A stretch of DNA of 64,000 bases from Edaphobacter modestus (GTDB lineage: Bacteria; Acidobacteriota; Terriglobia; Terriglobales; Acidobacteriaceae): assembly GCF_004217555.1 (NCBI RefSeq), contig NZ_SHKW01000001.1:5828001-5892000 (forward strand). Direction: 5' to 3'. Below are positions 56,294 to 64,000 of the stretch, in pieces (position 1 is the first letter of the stretch; every line of letters starts with the position of its first letter). The position numbers and the translations under genes are program-made. Below the pieces are notes generated by a model. That model was not told the DNA's origin. It was given only the letters and a program-made list of their open reading frames with translations, and ran no database searches.

Positions 56294-56496
56294 TGCAGGC
56301 TTCGATCAAAACAGAGGCGGACGGAATGGTGAGTTGGCGGCTGGACCCAGAGGCAGCTCAGGCTGTGTTCGCCAGCGTGGTCTTCGCGTCGCGATTCCAC
56401 GAAGGGATTGCACCCCTCGCCGTGATGGCGGCGGAGAGACTACATGGCGACACGCAGCCGCGTGTGACCGGAAGGAGAACAGAGCTATGCCAATGA
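56294..56496 (+). CDS. Small hypothetical protein overlapping virB4
   Basis: A 67-residue protein, start ATG 56294 after GGAGGAATAGCCGT. It contains WRLDPEAAQAVFASVVFASRF and APLAVMAAERLHGD. No domain recognised. It overlaps the virB4-type start by ten bases, so it is probably translated in the operon and couples to virB4. It may be a small regulator or linker protein, but this is a guess. Confidence 0.55.
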
Positions 56497-59135
56497 CCTA
56501 TGCGGAACACGAAAAGAAATTGAAGTCGCCCGCCGTATGTGAACTGTTACCTCTCCGCGACCTTCCAAGCGGCGATAACGTGATGGTGCGCACCAATGGA
56601 GCGTTCGTGGCTGGCTATGAACTCCGCGGAATCCTGGCCTACTTCGCGACAGACAACGACCGAAATCAGACCAAATCGATGCTGGAAGCTTTATTCCGCA
56701 GCGTACCCGACGTCAGCATGCGCATTCAGTTCCGGTACGAAATATCTGAGCATCTTGGCGACCTGCTCGACAGCTATGTCGGCCAGCAGAGGGCCGACCA
56801 GGCTGAGGTGATGGCCCTAGATGCTCACAGGCTCAGGATGTGGATGGAAAAAGAGCATAACGGCTTTTTCTTCGAGAATCGACTGCACGTCTATCTCATC
56901 TGGGACCCCCGCATCCACGCCAAGCTGTATCACTCCATGCAACAGAATCGAAAGCTTGGTGGATTCACTGTCAGCCAGAAGAAAGCAATTCAGCGGACTC
57001 GCAAGGAGCATGAGACATACCTAGCGGAGTTCGAATCCATTCTCCGGGGCATCGAGGGGTCGATGGAGGGGGCCAATCTCGGTCCCCGAAGACTTTCGAC
57101 ACAAGATCTGTTCGAGGAACTCAAACACTCACAGCATCCGACTCGGCGCGATCACCGCAGCTTTGTACCCGGCGAGGAGATGCTCGAATATCGCAGCGCG
57201 CGAGAACAGGCGACGCAGGCAAGCATCCTCAATGAGACAGAGACATACCTGAACATCGATGGCTATCTCTACTCCGTCATCAGCTTGAAGGAACTGCCGG
57301 ACGCGACCTTCCCTGGAATGCTCCAGAATTTCTCGACGCTTGGTTTTCCGGTGGTCATCACCGGCCAAGTGGTCATTCCCGATCAGGTGAAAGTGCTCAA
57401 GAGTTACAAGAAGCGCCTGCAGAAGATGACGGCAGCGCAGAAGGACGCAAACGGCAACTTCAAATCAAATCCCGAAGCCGAAGTGGCGCAGGCGCAGCTC
57501 ATTCAGGTGCAACGGGACATCATCTCGTCTTCTCTGAAGACGGCAAAACTTAGCCTCTCCGTTGTGGTTCGCACTTCACAGACGGCTGTGACCTTCACTG
57601 ACCTCGAACGAAGCGAGCGCGACCTCGCCAATCGTACGCAGGAAGTTCTGAACGCCTTCACGCATATGAACGGCTCGAAGGCGGTGATGGAGACGATTGC
57701 CAAGCGCCGCATCTTTCTTGGCACACTGCCGGGCATGGCCGAGGCGGATAAGCGGGATCAGGACATGCTGACATCGAACGTCGCGGATCTTGTGCCAGTG
57801 GAGATGCCCTGGACCGGTACTCGTAGGAGCCCTCTCATCCTGTTCGAAACACCCTACCGCCAGCTCATCCCTTTCTCAATGTTTGATCCCGACCTCTCCG
57901 ACGCAAACGGCTTGCTGATGGCGAAGAGCGGAGGAGGCAAGACACTTGCTGCGCAACAGATGCTGCTGATGGCCGCTCGCGCGAATCCGTTGATCTCCAT
58001 TCTCGAACGTGGCGACTCCTACCAGCCCCTCGTCGAGTTGATGGGTGGCGAGATGATTGAGATGTCGCTCGATAGCAACCAAACCATCAATCCCTGGGAT
58101 CTACCACAGGGAGAGACCAAGCCTTCCAATGATCAGATCTCATTCCTGAAGAATCTGACGCGGCACATGCTGGGTGAGAACACTCCTCCGGACCTCGACA
58201 TCGATCTTCTCGACAGCGTTCTTCTCGAGGCAATCGCCTCCACCTACAAACGCTGCGGCGCGAAGACGTCCAACCCTGTTCCGTTGTATGGGGACCTGGC
58301 CGCAGAACTTGCTCACTGGCAGGATCGCGACCGCAATCAGAAGATCAACGCGATGGCCCAAATGGCATCGACCAAACTTCGCGCGTGGGTTGATGATGGA
58401 CCCTACGCGCGTCTCTCTGACCGACCAACCACTGTCAAACTGGACAACCCGTGGCTCTACTTCAATGTGGAGAAGCTTAAGGACGATCCCCGCCTGGAAC
58501 GAGCGATGAGCCTGCTCATCGCGCATACAGCGACTTACCGGGCCTCCGGGATGACTGGGCAACCGAGTATCGTCCTGCTGGATGAATGCTGGGCGCTTCT
58601 TGAATCACCGATTCTGGCGAGCGTGGTTGTGCAACTGTTTCGCACCGCGCGTAAACGCAATGCGAGTGTGTGGGGTATCAGCCAGACGCCGGAAGACTTT
58701 GTCGGGACGCCGGACCGCCCGAACGAGCATGGTGCAGGCATCGTCAAGAATGCGACGACGAAGATCATCGGCAAACAACCCGGCGATATGACTGCGCTGC
58801 GAGATCACGTCCATTTGAACGAAACAGCTCTCAATCAGATCAAGACTTTCGCCCACCCAAAGAAGGGACACAGCGCGGAGTTCCTAATCGCGATTGGGGA
58901 AAAGGCCGAATCTACCCATTCGATCCGGATTGTTCCGAGCGCGGTTGATTACTGGATTACTACGACTTACGCGCGAGAACGCGCCTACCGCAGGTGGTGG
59001 CTGCGTAAGCACCAGCACTTGCGGCGGATCGAAGCCTACGAACGGCTTGCGGAACAGTACCCACGTGGACTCGCTGAGATCGGACCCCTTCCTGTGGAGT
59101 TGTCCGGTGAAATGCAGGAGGCATTGGCGCAATGA
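56487..59135 (+). CDS. VirB4/TrbE-type conjugation ATPase
   Basis: An 882-residue ATPase that powers pilus assembly and substrate transfer. Walker A is AKSGGGKT at about 478-485. Walker B is IVLLDECWALLES near 693-705, with RKRNASVWGISQTPEDF after it. The N-terminal half has the typical FERM-like helical content (SVPDVSMRIQFRYEISEH). The frame is open from 56334, but ATG 56487 follows GGAAGGAG and begins the family region. The ORF is intact, in contrast to neighbouring disrupted genes. It overlaps the next gene by four bases. Confidence 0.9.
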   Translation: MPMTYAEHEKKLKSPAVCELLPLRDLPSGDNVMVRTNGAFVAGYELRGILAYFATDNDRNQTKSMLEALFRSVPDVSMRIQFRYEISEHLGDLLDSYVGQQRADQAEVMALDAHRLRMWMEKEHNGFFFENRLHVYLIWDPRIHAKLYHSMQQNRKLGGFTVSQKKAIQRTRKEHETYLAEFESILRGIEGSMEGANLGPRRLSTQDLFEELKHSQHPTRRDHRSFVPGEEMLEYRSAREQATQASILNETETYLNIDGYLYSVISLKELPDATFPGMLQNFSTLGFPVVITGQVVIPDQVKVLKSYKKRLQKMTAAQKDANGNFKSNPEAEVAQAQLIQVQRDIISSSLKTAKLSLSVVVRTSQTAVTFTDLERSERDLANRTQEVLNAFTHMNGSKAVMETIAKRRIFLGTLPGMAEADKRDQDMLTSNVADLVPVEMPWTGTRRSPLILFETPYRQLIPFSMFDPDLSDANGLLMAKSGGGKTLAAQQMLLMAARANPLISILERGDSYQPLVELMGGEMIEMSLDSNQTINPWDLPQGETKPSNDQISFLKNLTRHMLGENTPPDLDIDLLDSVLLEAIASTYKRCGAKTSNPVPLYGDLAAELAHWQDRDRNQKINAMAQMASTKLRAWVDDGPYARLSDRPTTVKLDNPWLYFNVEKLKDDPRLERAMSLLIAHTATYRASGMTGQPSIVLLDECWALLESPILASVVVQLFRTARKRNASVWGISQTPEDFVGTPDRPNEHGAGIVKNATTKIIGKQPGDMTALRDHVHLNETALNQIKTFAHPKKGHSAEFLIAIGEKAESTHSIRIVPSAVDYWITTTYARERAYRRWWLRKHQHLRRIEAYERLAEQYPRGLAEIGPLPVELSGEMQEALAQ

Positions 59136-59974
59136 ACGAAGAGACCAAATCAAATAAAAAGATTTCGAATGTCGATCCTTCTGTCGCGAGCGAATCGGCT
59201 CAAAGACTGACCTCCCGGCCTCAACGGAAAATGCGGATGGGCATTGCTGTTGCGATTTTGGCGACCACTGTTGCGCTGCCGACATTGGGACACGCCCAGT
59301 TCCTGAGCGTCTTCGACTCCATCTTCAGCTCCATCCAGAGCGACATCGGCAGCTCATTGAGCTCTGTCAATCAGATCATGCAGCAGGTCACGAAGCTCCA
59401 TCAGACGACCGTGGCACCCCTGGCTGCCCTCAATCAAGCTCGCGGGTTTGTCGCCACTTCGATCTCCAGTTTTCGCAACTCAATGAATCAGGTATTCAAC
59501 ACACCGTTCACGAGTGCGGTTACGCCCGGTGCGCAACAGTTCGAGTCCATTTTGCATAGTCGGCTGTCCACCCAGATCCCTTCACTTCAGACGAGCTTCA
59601 CCACGAACTACGGGACGATTCCCCAGGCTAATACTGCATTGCCGCAGGATCGCGTGATGATGGACATGGACGATGCTTTAGGTCAACAGAATTTGAAGAC
59701 CACGCTTATCGCGGATCAAGGTGAAGATCTCATCCTGCAGACCGCAAACCAGATGGAAAACCAGGTTGCGGTGAGCACGCCGGGCTCGAATCCATACCTC
59801 ACTGCACAGGCACAAGTCGCGAACCTCCGTTGCCAGGCCTACATGCAGATGATGATTGCGGCAGAGCTGCGCCAGGAGGCCGGCCGTATCGCTCACGACA
59901 ATGTTCTCGTGAAGCGCAGAACCACTATGACCGGTGCAGTTAACAGCCTCATCACTGGGGCGCTGACCAGATAA
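59132..59974 (+). CDS. VirB5/TrbJ-like secretion protein, first copy
   Basis: A 280-residue exported protein (MRMGIAVAILATTVALPTLGHAQ). The mature part is helical and Gln/Asn/Ser-rich (SSVNQIMQQVTKLHQTTVAPLAALNQARGFV; NPYLTAQAQVANLRC), fitting TrbJ/VirB5-type minor pilus proteins. It overlaps virB4 by four bases and is followed, 11 bases later, by a related protein. Both lack the catalytic features of any enzyme. Confidence 0.72.
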   Translation: MNEETKSNKKISNVDPSVASESAQRLTSRPQRKMRMGIAVAILATTVALPTLGHAQFLSVFDSIFSSIQSDIGSSLSSVNQIMQQVTKLHQTTVAPLAALNQARGFVATSISSFRNSMNQVFNTPFTSAVTPGAQQFESILHSRLSTQIPSLQTSFTTNYGTIPQANTALPQDRVMMDMDDALGQQNLKTTLIADQGEDLILQTANQMENQVAVSTPGSNPYLTAQAQVANLRCQAYMQMMIAAELRQEAGRIAHDNVLVKRRTTMTGAVNSLITGALTR

Positions 59975-59985
59975 GGAGAGCCGCC

Positions 59986-60894
59986 ATGACAGACCCAAAG
60001 ATAAGTCCCGACAAAGTTCGCAAACCATTCTTCCGCTGGAAGAGACAGTCCGCGCGTGAGGCCATAAAGCCGGCGATGCTGAGCGACACCGATCCCCAAC
60101 CTTTGAAACACCCCTGGTATAGATCGACTCCGCTCAAGATCGGAGGTGCTGCCCTTTGTGTCCTCCTCATCGTACCCAACCACGCGCACGGGCAGTTCGG
60201 CATCGATACGGCTGCGATCATGGCGGCCTTGTCAAAGATGCAGTCGCTCATGAACACCTATATCGCAGCGCCACTCAAGACGATGAACCAGTACGAACAA
60301 AGCGCGGCAAAGTACGAGCAGCAAGTGATATATCCGCTGACCGCGATCAATCAGGCCAAGAGTTCCGTGGTGCAATCTGAAAACCAATTCACCCAAATGA
60401 GCAATATGTTCCGTACGGTGAACGTCTCAAGCGCGACTCTGCCACAATCACATAACCTCGAATCGTTGTTGTTATCGCGGAATGCGGCGAACGTGCCCAC
60501 GGTTTCGACTCAGTTCCAAGAAGTCTATGGCGTCGTCATGGCCCAAAATACGACATCACCTGCGGTTCGCACCATGACTGATATGACCGACGCTCAGGCT
60601 CAAGACTCCATGAAGAGGGCGATTGAGATCGACGCATTGGCGACCGCGGAACTCAGCGAAGCCGACCAAATGGGGCAGCAGATCACCCAGGCAGCGCCGG
60701 GCAGCGCTCCAATCCTTGAGGCGGAAGCGGATGTCTGGGTCGTCCGCGCCAATGCTTACACACAGGCCGCGCTCGCCGAGTTGATGCGAACTCGCGGAAT
60801 AGACCTTGCCAATCAGAGTAAAGTCGCGAAGCTCGCAACCACAGACAACACAGGCAATAACAACCTTATCAACGGATCGCTGACGAACAGGTGA
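59986..60894 (+). CDS. VirB5/TrbJ-like secretion protein, second copy
   Basis: A 302-residue protein with a longer cytoplasmic start and then a hydrophobic segment (IGGAALCVLLIVPNHAHGQ). The mature part is helical and shares the paralogous pattern with the preceding gene: a PLKTMNQYEQSAAKYEQQ segment, INQAKSSVVQSEN, and an N-NLINGSLTNR-type C-terminus matching AVNSLITGALTR. AAGGAGAG precedes the start. Two such genes side by side suggest a duplication within the element. Confidence 0.7.
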   Translation: MTDPKISPDKVRKPFFRWKRQSAREAIKPAMLSDTDPQPLKHPWYRSTPLKIGGAALCVLLIVPNHAHGQFGIDTAAIMAALSKMQSLMNTYIAAPLKTMNQYEQSAAKYEQQVIYPLTAINQAKSSVVQSENQFTQMSNMFRTVNVSSATLPQSHNLESLLLSRNAANVPTVSTQFQEVYGVVMAQNTTSPAVRTMTDMTDAQAQDSMKRAIEIDALATAELSEADQMGQQITQAAPGSAPILEAEADVWVVRANAYTQAALAELMRTRGIDLANQSKVAKLATTDNTGNNNLINGSLTNR

Positions 60895-60901
60895 CACGAT
60901 C

Positions 60902-61170
60902 ATGATGTTCCTTCATCCCAATGTCGCCTTACTCGCGTTCTTTCAGGGAACGCAGCTAAGCCTTTTCGAGCGGTTTCTGACGGAAGCCATATCTGGCATT
61001 AACTCGACCAGCATCACGTCAGGAATGCAAAACGCAGCTTATGTCGTGCTGCTGGTGGGTTTCCTCTGGCAGATGTACCAAGCAGCCCTGCATGGCGGCG
61101 ACGCGCGCGGCCTGGGAACAAGTCTCATCAAGTACGTTGTCACTGCCCTTGTGGTGATGAACTACACCAC
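60902..61170 (+). pseudogene. VirB6/TrbL-type membrane protein, truncated 5' part
   Basis: About 88 codons are genuine: helical start LFERFLTEAISGINSTS, then AAYVVLLVGFLWQMYQAALH and TSLIKYVVTALVVMNY. These fit the start of a VirB6/TrbL-type polytopic protein. The frame continues to 61375, but after about 61170 it lies antisense to a dehydrogenase gene and has no independent support. The missing part would contain the remaining membrane segments. Confidence 0.65.
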
Positions 61171-61371
61171 GTTGGCAGCGTCCGCCTGGATCGCTCTGGC
61201 CTTTCCGCCATCGAGTTCAATCGCTTTGACTACGGCCGAGGCTGCGCTTGCGTCCTTTGCATACGTGATGGCTACACTTGCTCCATCGGCGGCCAGACGC
61301 TTCGCAATCGCTGCGCCAATGCCCCGGGAACCGCCGGTAACGAGTGCCACTTTCTTCGCTAACTTAGACAT
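61162..61371 (-). pseudogene. Short-chain dehydrogenase, N-terminal fragment
   Basis: A proper gene start: AAAGGAG before ATG 61371, then KKVALVTGGSRGIGAAIAKRLAADGASVAITY (the TGxxxGIG nucleotide-binding motif) and GGKARAIQADAAN. The frame stops at codon 70, where family members continue to about 250. The cut coincides with the end of the type IV gene running toward it from the other side. Its partner regulator, the TetR gene, is divergent and intact. Confidence 0.8.
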
Positions 61372-61461
61372 ATAATCTCCTTTGTTATTTCGCGGAACAA
61401 TTCACGAAGCCGATTCGGTTGCGATCTTGCCCGATCGTGTCGGCCCGGTTCTGAACCACTC

Positions 61462-61511
61462 AGTTCTATACGATGATGAAGGTTAGGCGAGGATGCAAGA
61501 TATATTGAACT
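61462..61511. promoter_or_regulatory. Candidate operator in the SDR/TetR divergent region
   Basis: AGTTCTATA (61462-61470) and TATTGAACT (61503-61511) form inverted half-sites 32 bases apart between the two gene starts. A TetR-type repressor normally binds such a divergent region. The match is short and imperfect. Confidence 0.3.
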
Positions 61512-61533
61512 ATTTAGTTTTTTACCGGATAAT

Positions 61534-62094
61534 ATGTGGATGGGCCGCCCAAAGAACTTTAGCCGAGAGGAAGTGTTGGAGAAGGCGATGCCCGTCTTCT
61601 GGAAGCATGGATTTTCGGACACGAGTCTTCAGGACCTGGAACGAGCCACAGGCGTGAACAAGTCAGGGCTGTATACGGAGTTCCGAGACAAGGAAGATCT
61701 CTTTGTAGCGTGCCTTCGGCACTATCTTGAGAGCCAAGAGAAGAGGGGGCTTCTCACCAAGGAACCTCTTGGCTGGAACAACGTCGAAACCTTTCTCAAG
61801 AATGGTCCTCTCAGCAAGGGGGAACTGCAGGGATGTTTTTCCGTCAACTCTATGCGGGAGTTCGCTATCCTTCCGGATGAGGCTTATGGGGTTGTGGCGG
61901 AGAATCGGGTACTATTGCAGCGCCTTCTCGCGATGAATATCGAGGCGGAAAAGTCTAAGATGGCTGCTTCTGCAATTGCCGAGATGGTGCTTTCCTTCTT
62001 CTCCGGATTGTGCATTGAGCGTAACCTTAAATCCGGCAAAATCTCGTCGAACCGCAAGATCGAAAACTTTATGACAGCCCTTCGAACTCTCTAA
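61534..62094 (+). CDS. TetR-family transcription regulator
   Basis: A 186-residue regulator. The N-terminal HTH reads REEVLEKAMPVFWKHGFSDTSLQDLERATGVNKSGLYTEFRDKEDLF, the standard TetR pattern (about 9-56). The C-terminal part is helical, as for a ligand-binding and dimer domain. It is divergent from the truncated dehydrogenase, a classic regulator-enzyme pairing. The ATG lies three codons before the MGRPKNF segment, and no strong ribosome-binding site is seen. Confidence 0.88.
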   Translation: MWMGRPKNFSREEVLEKAMPVFWKHGFSDTSLQDLERATGVNKSGLYTEFRDKEDLFVACLRHYLESQEKRGLLTKEPLGWNNVETFLKNGPLSKGELQGCFSVNSMREFAILPDEAYGVVAENRVLLQRLLAMNIEAEKSKMAASAIAEMVLSFFSGLCIERNLKSGKISSNRKIENFMTALRTL

Positions 62095-62241
62095 TCGAAG
62101 GCGACAACGCAGTTGGCAGAGGTCATGGGTTGAGTAAGAGGTGCCGAGGGTCCCTCAGGGCGTCAAAGAGCCAGAGGATCTTGTTTCCTGGTGTTGGACG
62201 ATCTGGTGCCGGCGGACCACAACCCTGAATCGAACCGCAAC

Positions 62242-63216
62242 TTAGAGTGCGGCGGACGTCAACCCCGTAGTGCGAAGCGCCTTTATGTTCCTGAGCGGAG
62301 CGTCGCCGAAGAGCCGACGATACTCCCGAATGAACTGAGTCGAACTTTCATAACCGACATCGAGCGCAGCCGTCCCTACCTCGTACGACTCTTCAAGCAT
62401 CAATCGACGCGCTTCGTGCAAGCGTAGTCGCTTCTGGTACTGAATCGGACTCATATCCGTCAGTTCATGAAAATGCCGATGGAGCGTAGATACTCCCATC
62501 CCGGCCATCTTCGCAAGTTGATCGATGCGCAATGGCCCTCGGAAGTGCTCCCGAAGCCACGCCACTACCTTCGAGACCCTTTGCCCATGCGAGCCAAGGC
62601 GCGCAATCTGCCGAAGACTGTTGCCTGCCGGCCCGGAAAGCAAGCGGTAAAGAATCTCCCGGTGTATCAGATCCGCCAATACAGCAATCTCGCTCGGACG
62701 CTCGATAAGCCTCGTGAGTCTGAGGACGCAATCGAGCAGCTCGGGCGTAACTGCGGCAGTCAGTCCAGACGCGGTGGGAGCGACGTTGCATTCATTGACA
62801 TCGATGTGCGCCATCATTTGCCGCGCGATTTCGAGGTCTAGATCAATTCGCAACGCGGTATATGGCTTTTGAGAACTGGCGTGTGGTATCGCAAACACCG
62901 TGGGGCGATCAATTGCGGTCAACACAAGTTGGTTCTCATCGTGAAAAAAGATAGTCTCGCCGACTGAAACCCTTCGCTGGCCTCGAATACACATGCACAT
63001 GCAGGGTCTGTCTATGTGGATTGTGGGAGGCACAGGCGCGGTGACGCGGGCGACGCTTAGCCCAGGAACTGGCGTGCGATACCTCGTGTTCGCTTCTGAG
63101 AAGCGTCTGATTCGCTCTTCGATTTCGTCTCTCATTGAAGCCGAGATGTCGGCCGAAGGCCCCTGAACTGGCGCTGAAGGTCTGGTTCCGCGATTGCGTT
63201 TGGACGCGCTTGTCAT
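62242..63216 (-). CDS. AraC-family transcription regulator
   Basis: A 324-residue regulator with an AraC_N (cupin-like) N-terminal domain (RTPVPGLSVARVTAPVPPTIHIDRPCMCMC; VSVGETIFFHDENQLVLTA) and a double-HTH C-terminal domain (LRIDQLAKMAGMGVSTLHRHFHELTDMSPIQYQKRLRLHEARRLML; EVGTAALDVGYESSTQFIREYRRLFG). The aldo/keto reductase diverges from it and is a likely target. The intergenic gap is about 315 bases. Confidence 0.88.
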   Translation of the reverse strand: MTSASKRNRGTRPSAPVQGPSADISASMRDEIEERIRRFSEANTRYRTPVPGLSVARVTAPVPPTIHIDRPCMCMCIRGQRRVSVGETIFFHDENQLVLTAIDRPTVFAIPHASSQKPYTALRIDLDLEIARQMMAHIDVNECNVAPTASGLTAAVTPELLDCVLRLTRLIERPSEIAVLADLIHREILYRLLSGPAGNSLRQIARLGSHGQRVSKVVAWLREHFRGPLRIDQLAKMAGMGVSTLHRHFHELTDMSPIQYQKRLRLHEARRLMLEESYEVGTAALDVGYESSTQFIREYRRLFGDAPLRNIKALRTTGLTSAAL

Positions 63217-63531
63217 GTCTGTCTCATCTTGCCACGAGGATGTCTCTCAGAACCATGCTCTGAGAGGATTAGGCAGCAAATAGATGAAATCAGGCTAACG
63301 AAAAAGGGATCGTTCCACATAATCTCTGACCTGCCAGGAAGGTCTGGCTAAGGAGTATTTACCTTCAGGATTTCATGAAAAGACGGATTTTGCCTTCTGG
63401 GTTGGACATATCGGGGACTACCAACCTCCCCAGGTTCAACCTGCCTGATTCGCTTGCATTCGGAGCCTACTAGAGTCACGACCGCGCGAATTAGGTTAGT
63501 TCAACCACAATCACAACATTGGAGGATCTAG
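63217..63531. other. Divergent intergenic region of AraC regulator and reductase
   Basis: About 315 bases with no gene. It ends with TTGGAGGATCTAG, a ribosome-binding site for the reductase. It probably holds both promoters and operator sites, but no clear hexamer pair or inverted repeat was found. Confidence 0.5.
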
Positions 63532-64000
63532 ATGAAATACAACCGGCTTGGAACTTCCGGCTTGTTCGTGTCGGAGTTGAGTTTCGGGACCATGACATTT
63601 GGCGAGATGGAGGGGCAGCCGACGCTTGGGGGCCTAACTCAGAAGGATGCCAGCGCACTGGTGGCGAAAGCTTTCGAGGCAGGAGTGAATCTGTTCGACA
63701 CGGCGGACGTGTACGCCCTCGGTGATTCGGAGCGTTTCCTCGGCGAAGCCCTTCGGAACCTGGGCGTGCCCCGTGAAAGCTACCTGATTGCGACCAAGGC
63801 CTTCGGCCCGATGGGCAAGGGGCCGAATGACGTGGGCGCCTCGCGTGGGCATCTGCTCGACGCCGCAAAGGCAAGCCTCAAGAGGCTGGGCGTCGATCAT
63901 ATCGACCTGTATCAGATTCATGGCTTTGATCCGGCAACGCCGATGGAAGAAACGTTGCGCGCTCTGGACGACCTCGTCCGGCAAGGGTATGTGCGTTATG
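63532..64000 (+). CDS. Aldo/keto reductase, N-terminal part (runs off window)
   Basis: The first 156 residues of an NADPH-dependent aldo/keto reductase. The barrel begins MKYNRLGTSGLFVSELSFGTMTFG. The catalytic tetrad is visible as D56 and Y61 (FDTADVY), K89 (IATKAFG) and H130 (LYQIHG). This pattern fits the YajO/AKR11-type subgroup. ATG 63532 follows GGAGGATCTAG. The gene is divergent from the AraC regulator, which may control it. Confidence 0.9.
   Translation, partial: MKYNRLGTSGLFVSELSFGTMTFGEMEGQPTLGGLTQKDASALVAKAFEAGVNLFDTADVYALGDSERFLGEALRNLGVPRESYLIATKAFGPMGKGPNDVGASRGHLLDAAKASLKRLGVDHIDLYQIHGFDPATPMEETLRALDDLVRQGYVRY

Noticed and set aside
61171..61375. C-terminal part of the VirB6/TrbL-type open frame
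   Set aside because: It is antisense to the dehydrogenase fragment, which has a proper start and Rossmann motif; the open frame here is accidental.
61200..64000. Right attachment site of the element
   Set aside because: No second copy of the tRNA-Asn 3' sequence was found after 49437.

Overview
The window reads as chromosome of an acidobacterium, most likely family Acidobacteriaceae (the Granulicella/Terriglobus/Edaphobacter group). This is inference from gene content: paired DUF507 genes, DUF5996, an acidobacterial-type TonB with a PPL-LES-P motif, a moderately GC-rich genome, and two families of short palindromic repeats. No rRNA or other species-level marker is present.

Region 1 (1-49.4 kb) is ordinary chromosome with short operons in both directions. 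Translation and RNA modification are served by miaB, a Sua5/TsaC-type gene, ileS and three tRNAs (Glu-CUC, Glu-UUC, Asn-GUU). Replication and repair genes are the recJ start, uvrA and holB. Envelope and lipoprotein genes are lgt, lspA, two TonB-type proteins, a family 9 glycosyltransferase and aqpZ. Metabolic genes are aroA, deoC, hpt, a luciferase-like monooxygenase, a RidA homologue, a zinc alcohol dehydrogenase and a Gfo/Idh/MocA oxidoreductase. Signalling genes are a GAF-GAF-SpoIIE phosphatase, a PAS-GGDEF protein and a chemotaxis receptor. A small amino-sugar and sugar-acid locus (nagA, a GH20 hexosaminidase, a porin-like protein, uxaC) precedes the tRNA-Asn gene. A palindromic repeat occurs between genes and also, in one shared reading frame, inside uvrA and ileS, where it adds short peptides to essential enzymes. 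A fragment of the lspA 3' end lies about 2.3 kb from the intact lspA.

Region 2 (49.4-61.17 kb) is an integrative, probably conjugative element next to tRNA-Asn. It holds a tyrosine integrase, an excisionase-like HTH protein, a small membrane protein, a MoxR-type AAA ATPase, a lytic transglycosylase and a type IV secretion operon (VirB9, VirB10, two duplicated small membrane proteins, VirB3, VirB4, two VirB5/TrbJ-like proteins and a VirB6/TrbL-like start). The element is decaying. The transglycosylase is frameshifted, VirB9 carries an in-frame amber codon, VirB10 loses its C-terminus, and the VirB6/TrbL-like gene is cut off. No relaxase, coupling protein or right attachment site is visible.

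Region 3 (61.17-64 kb) begins at a head-on junction with a truncated short-chain dehydrogenase gene. It continues with a TetR regulator, an AraC regulator and the start of an aldo/keto reductase that runs off the window. The junction is either a real deletion or recombination that removed the right half of the element, or an assembly chimera.
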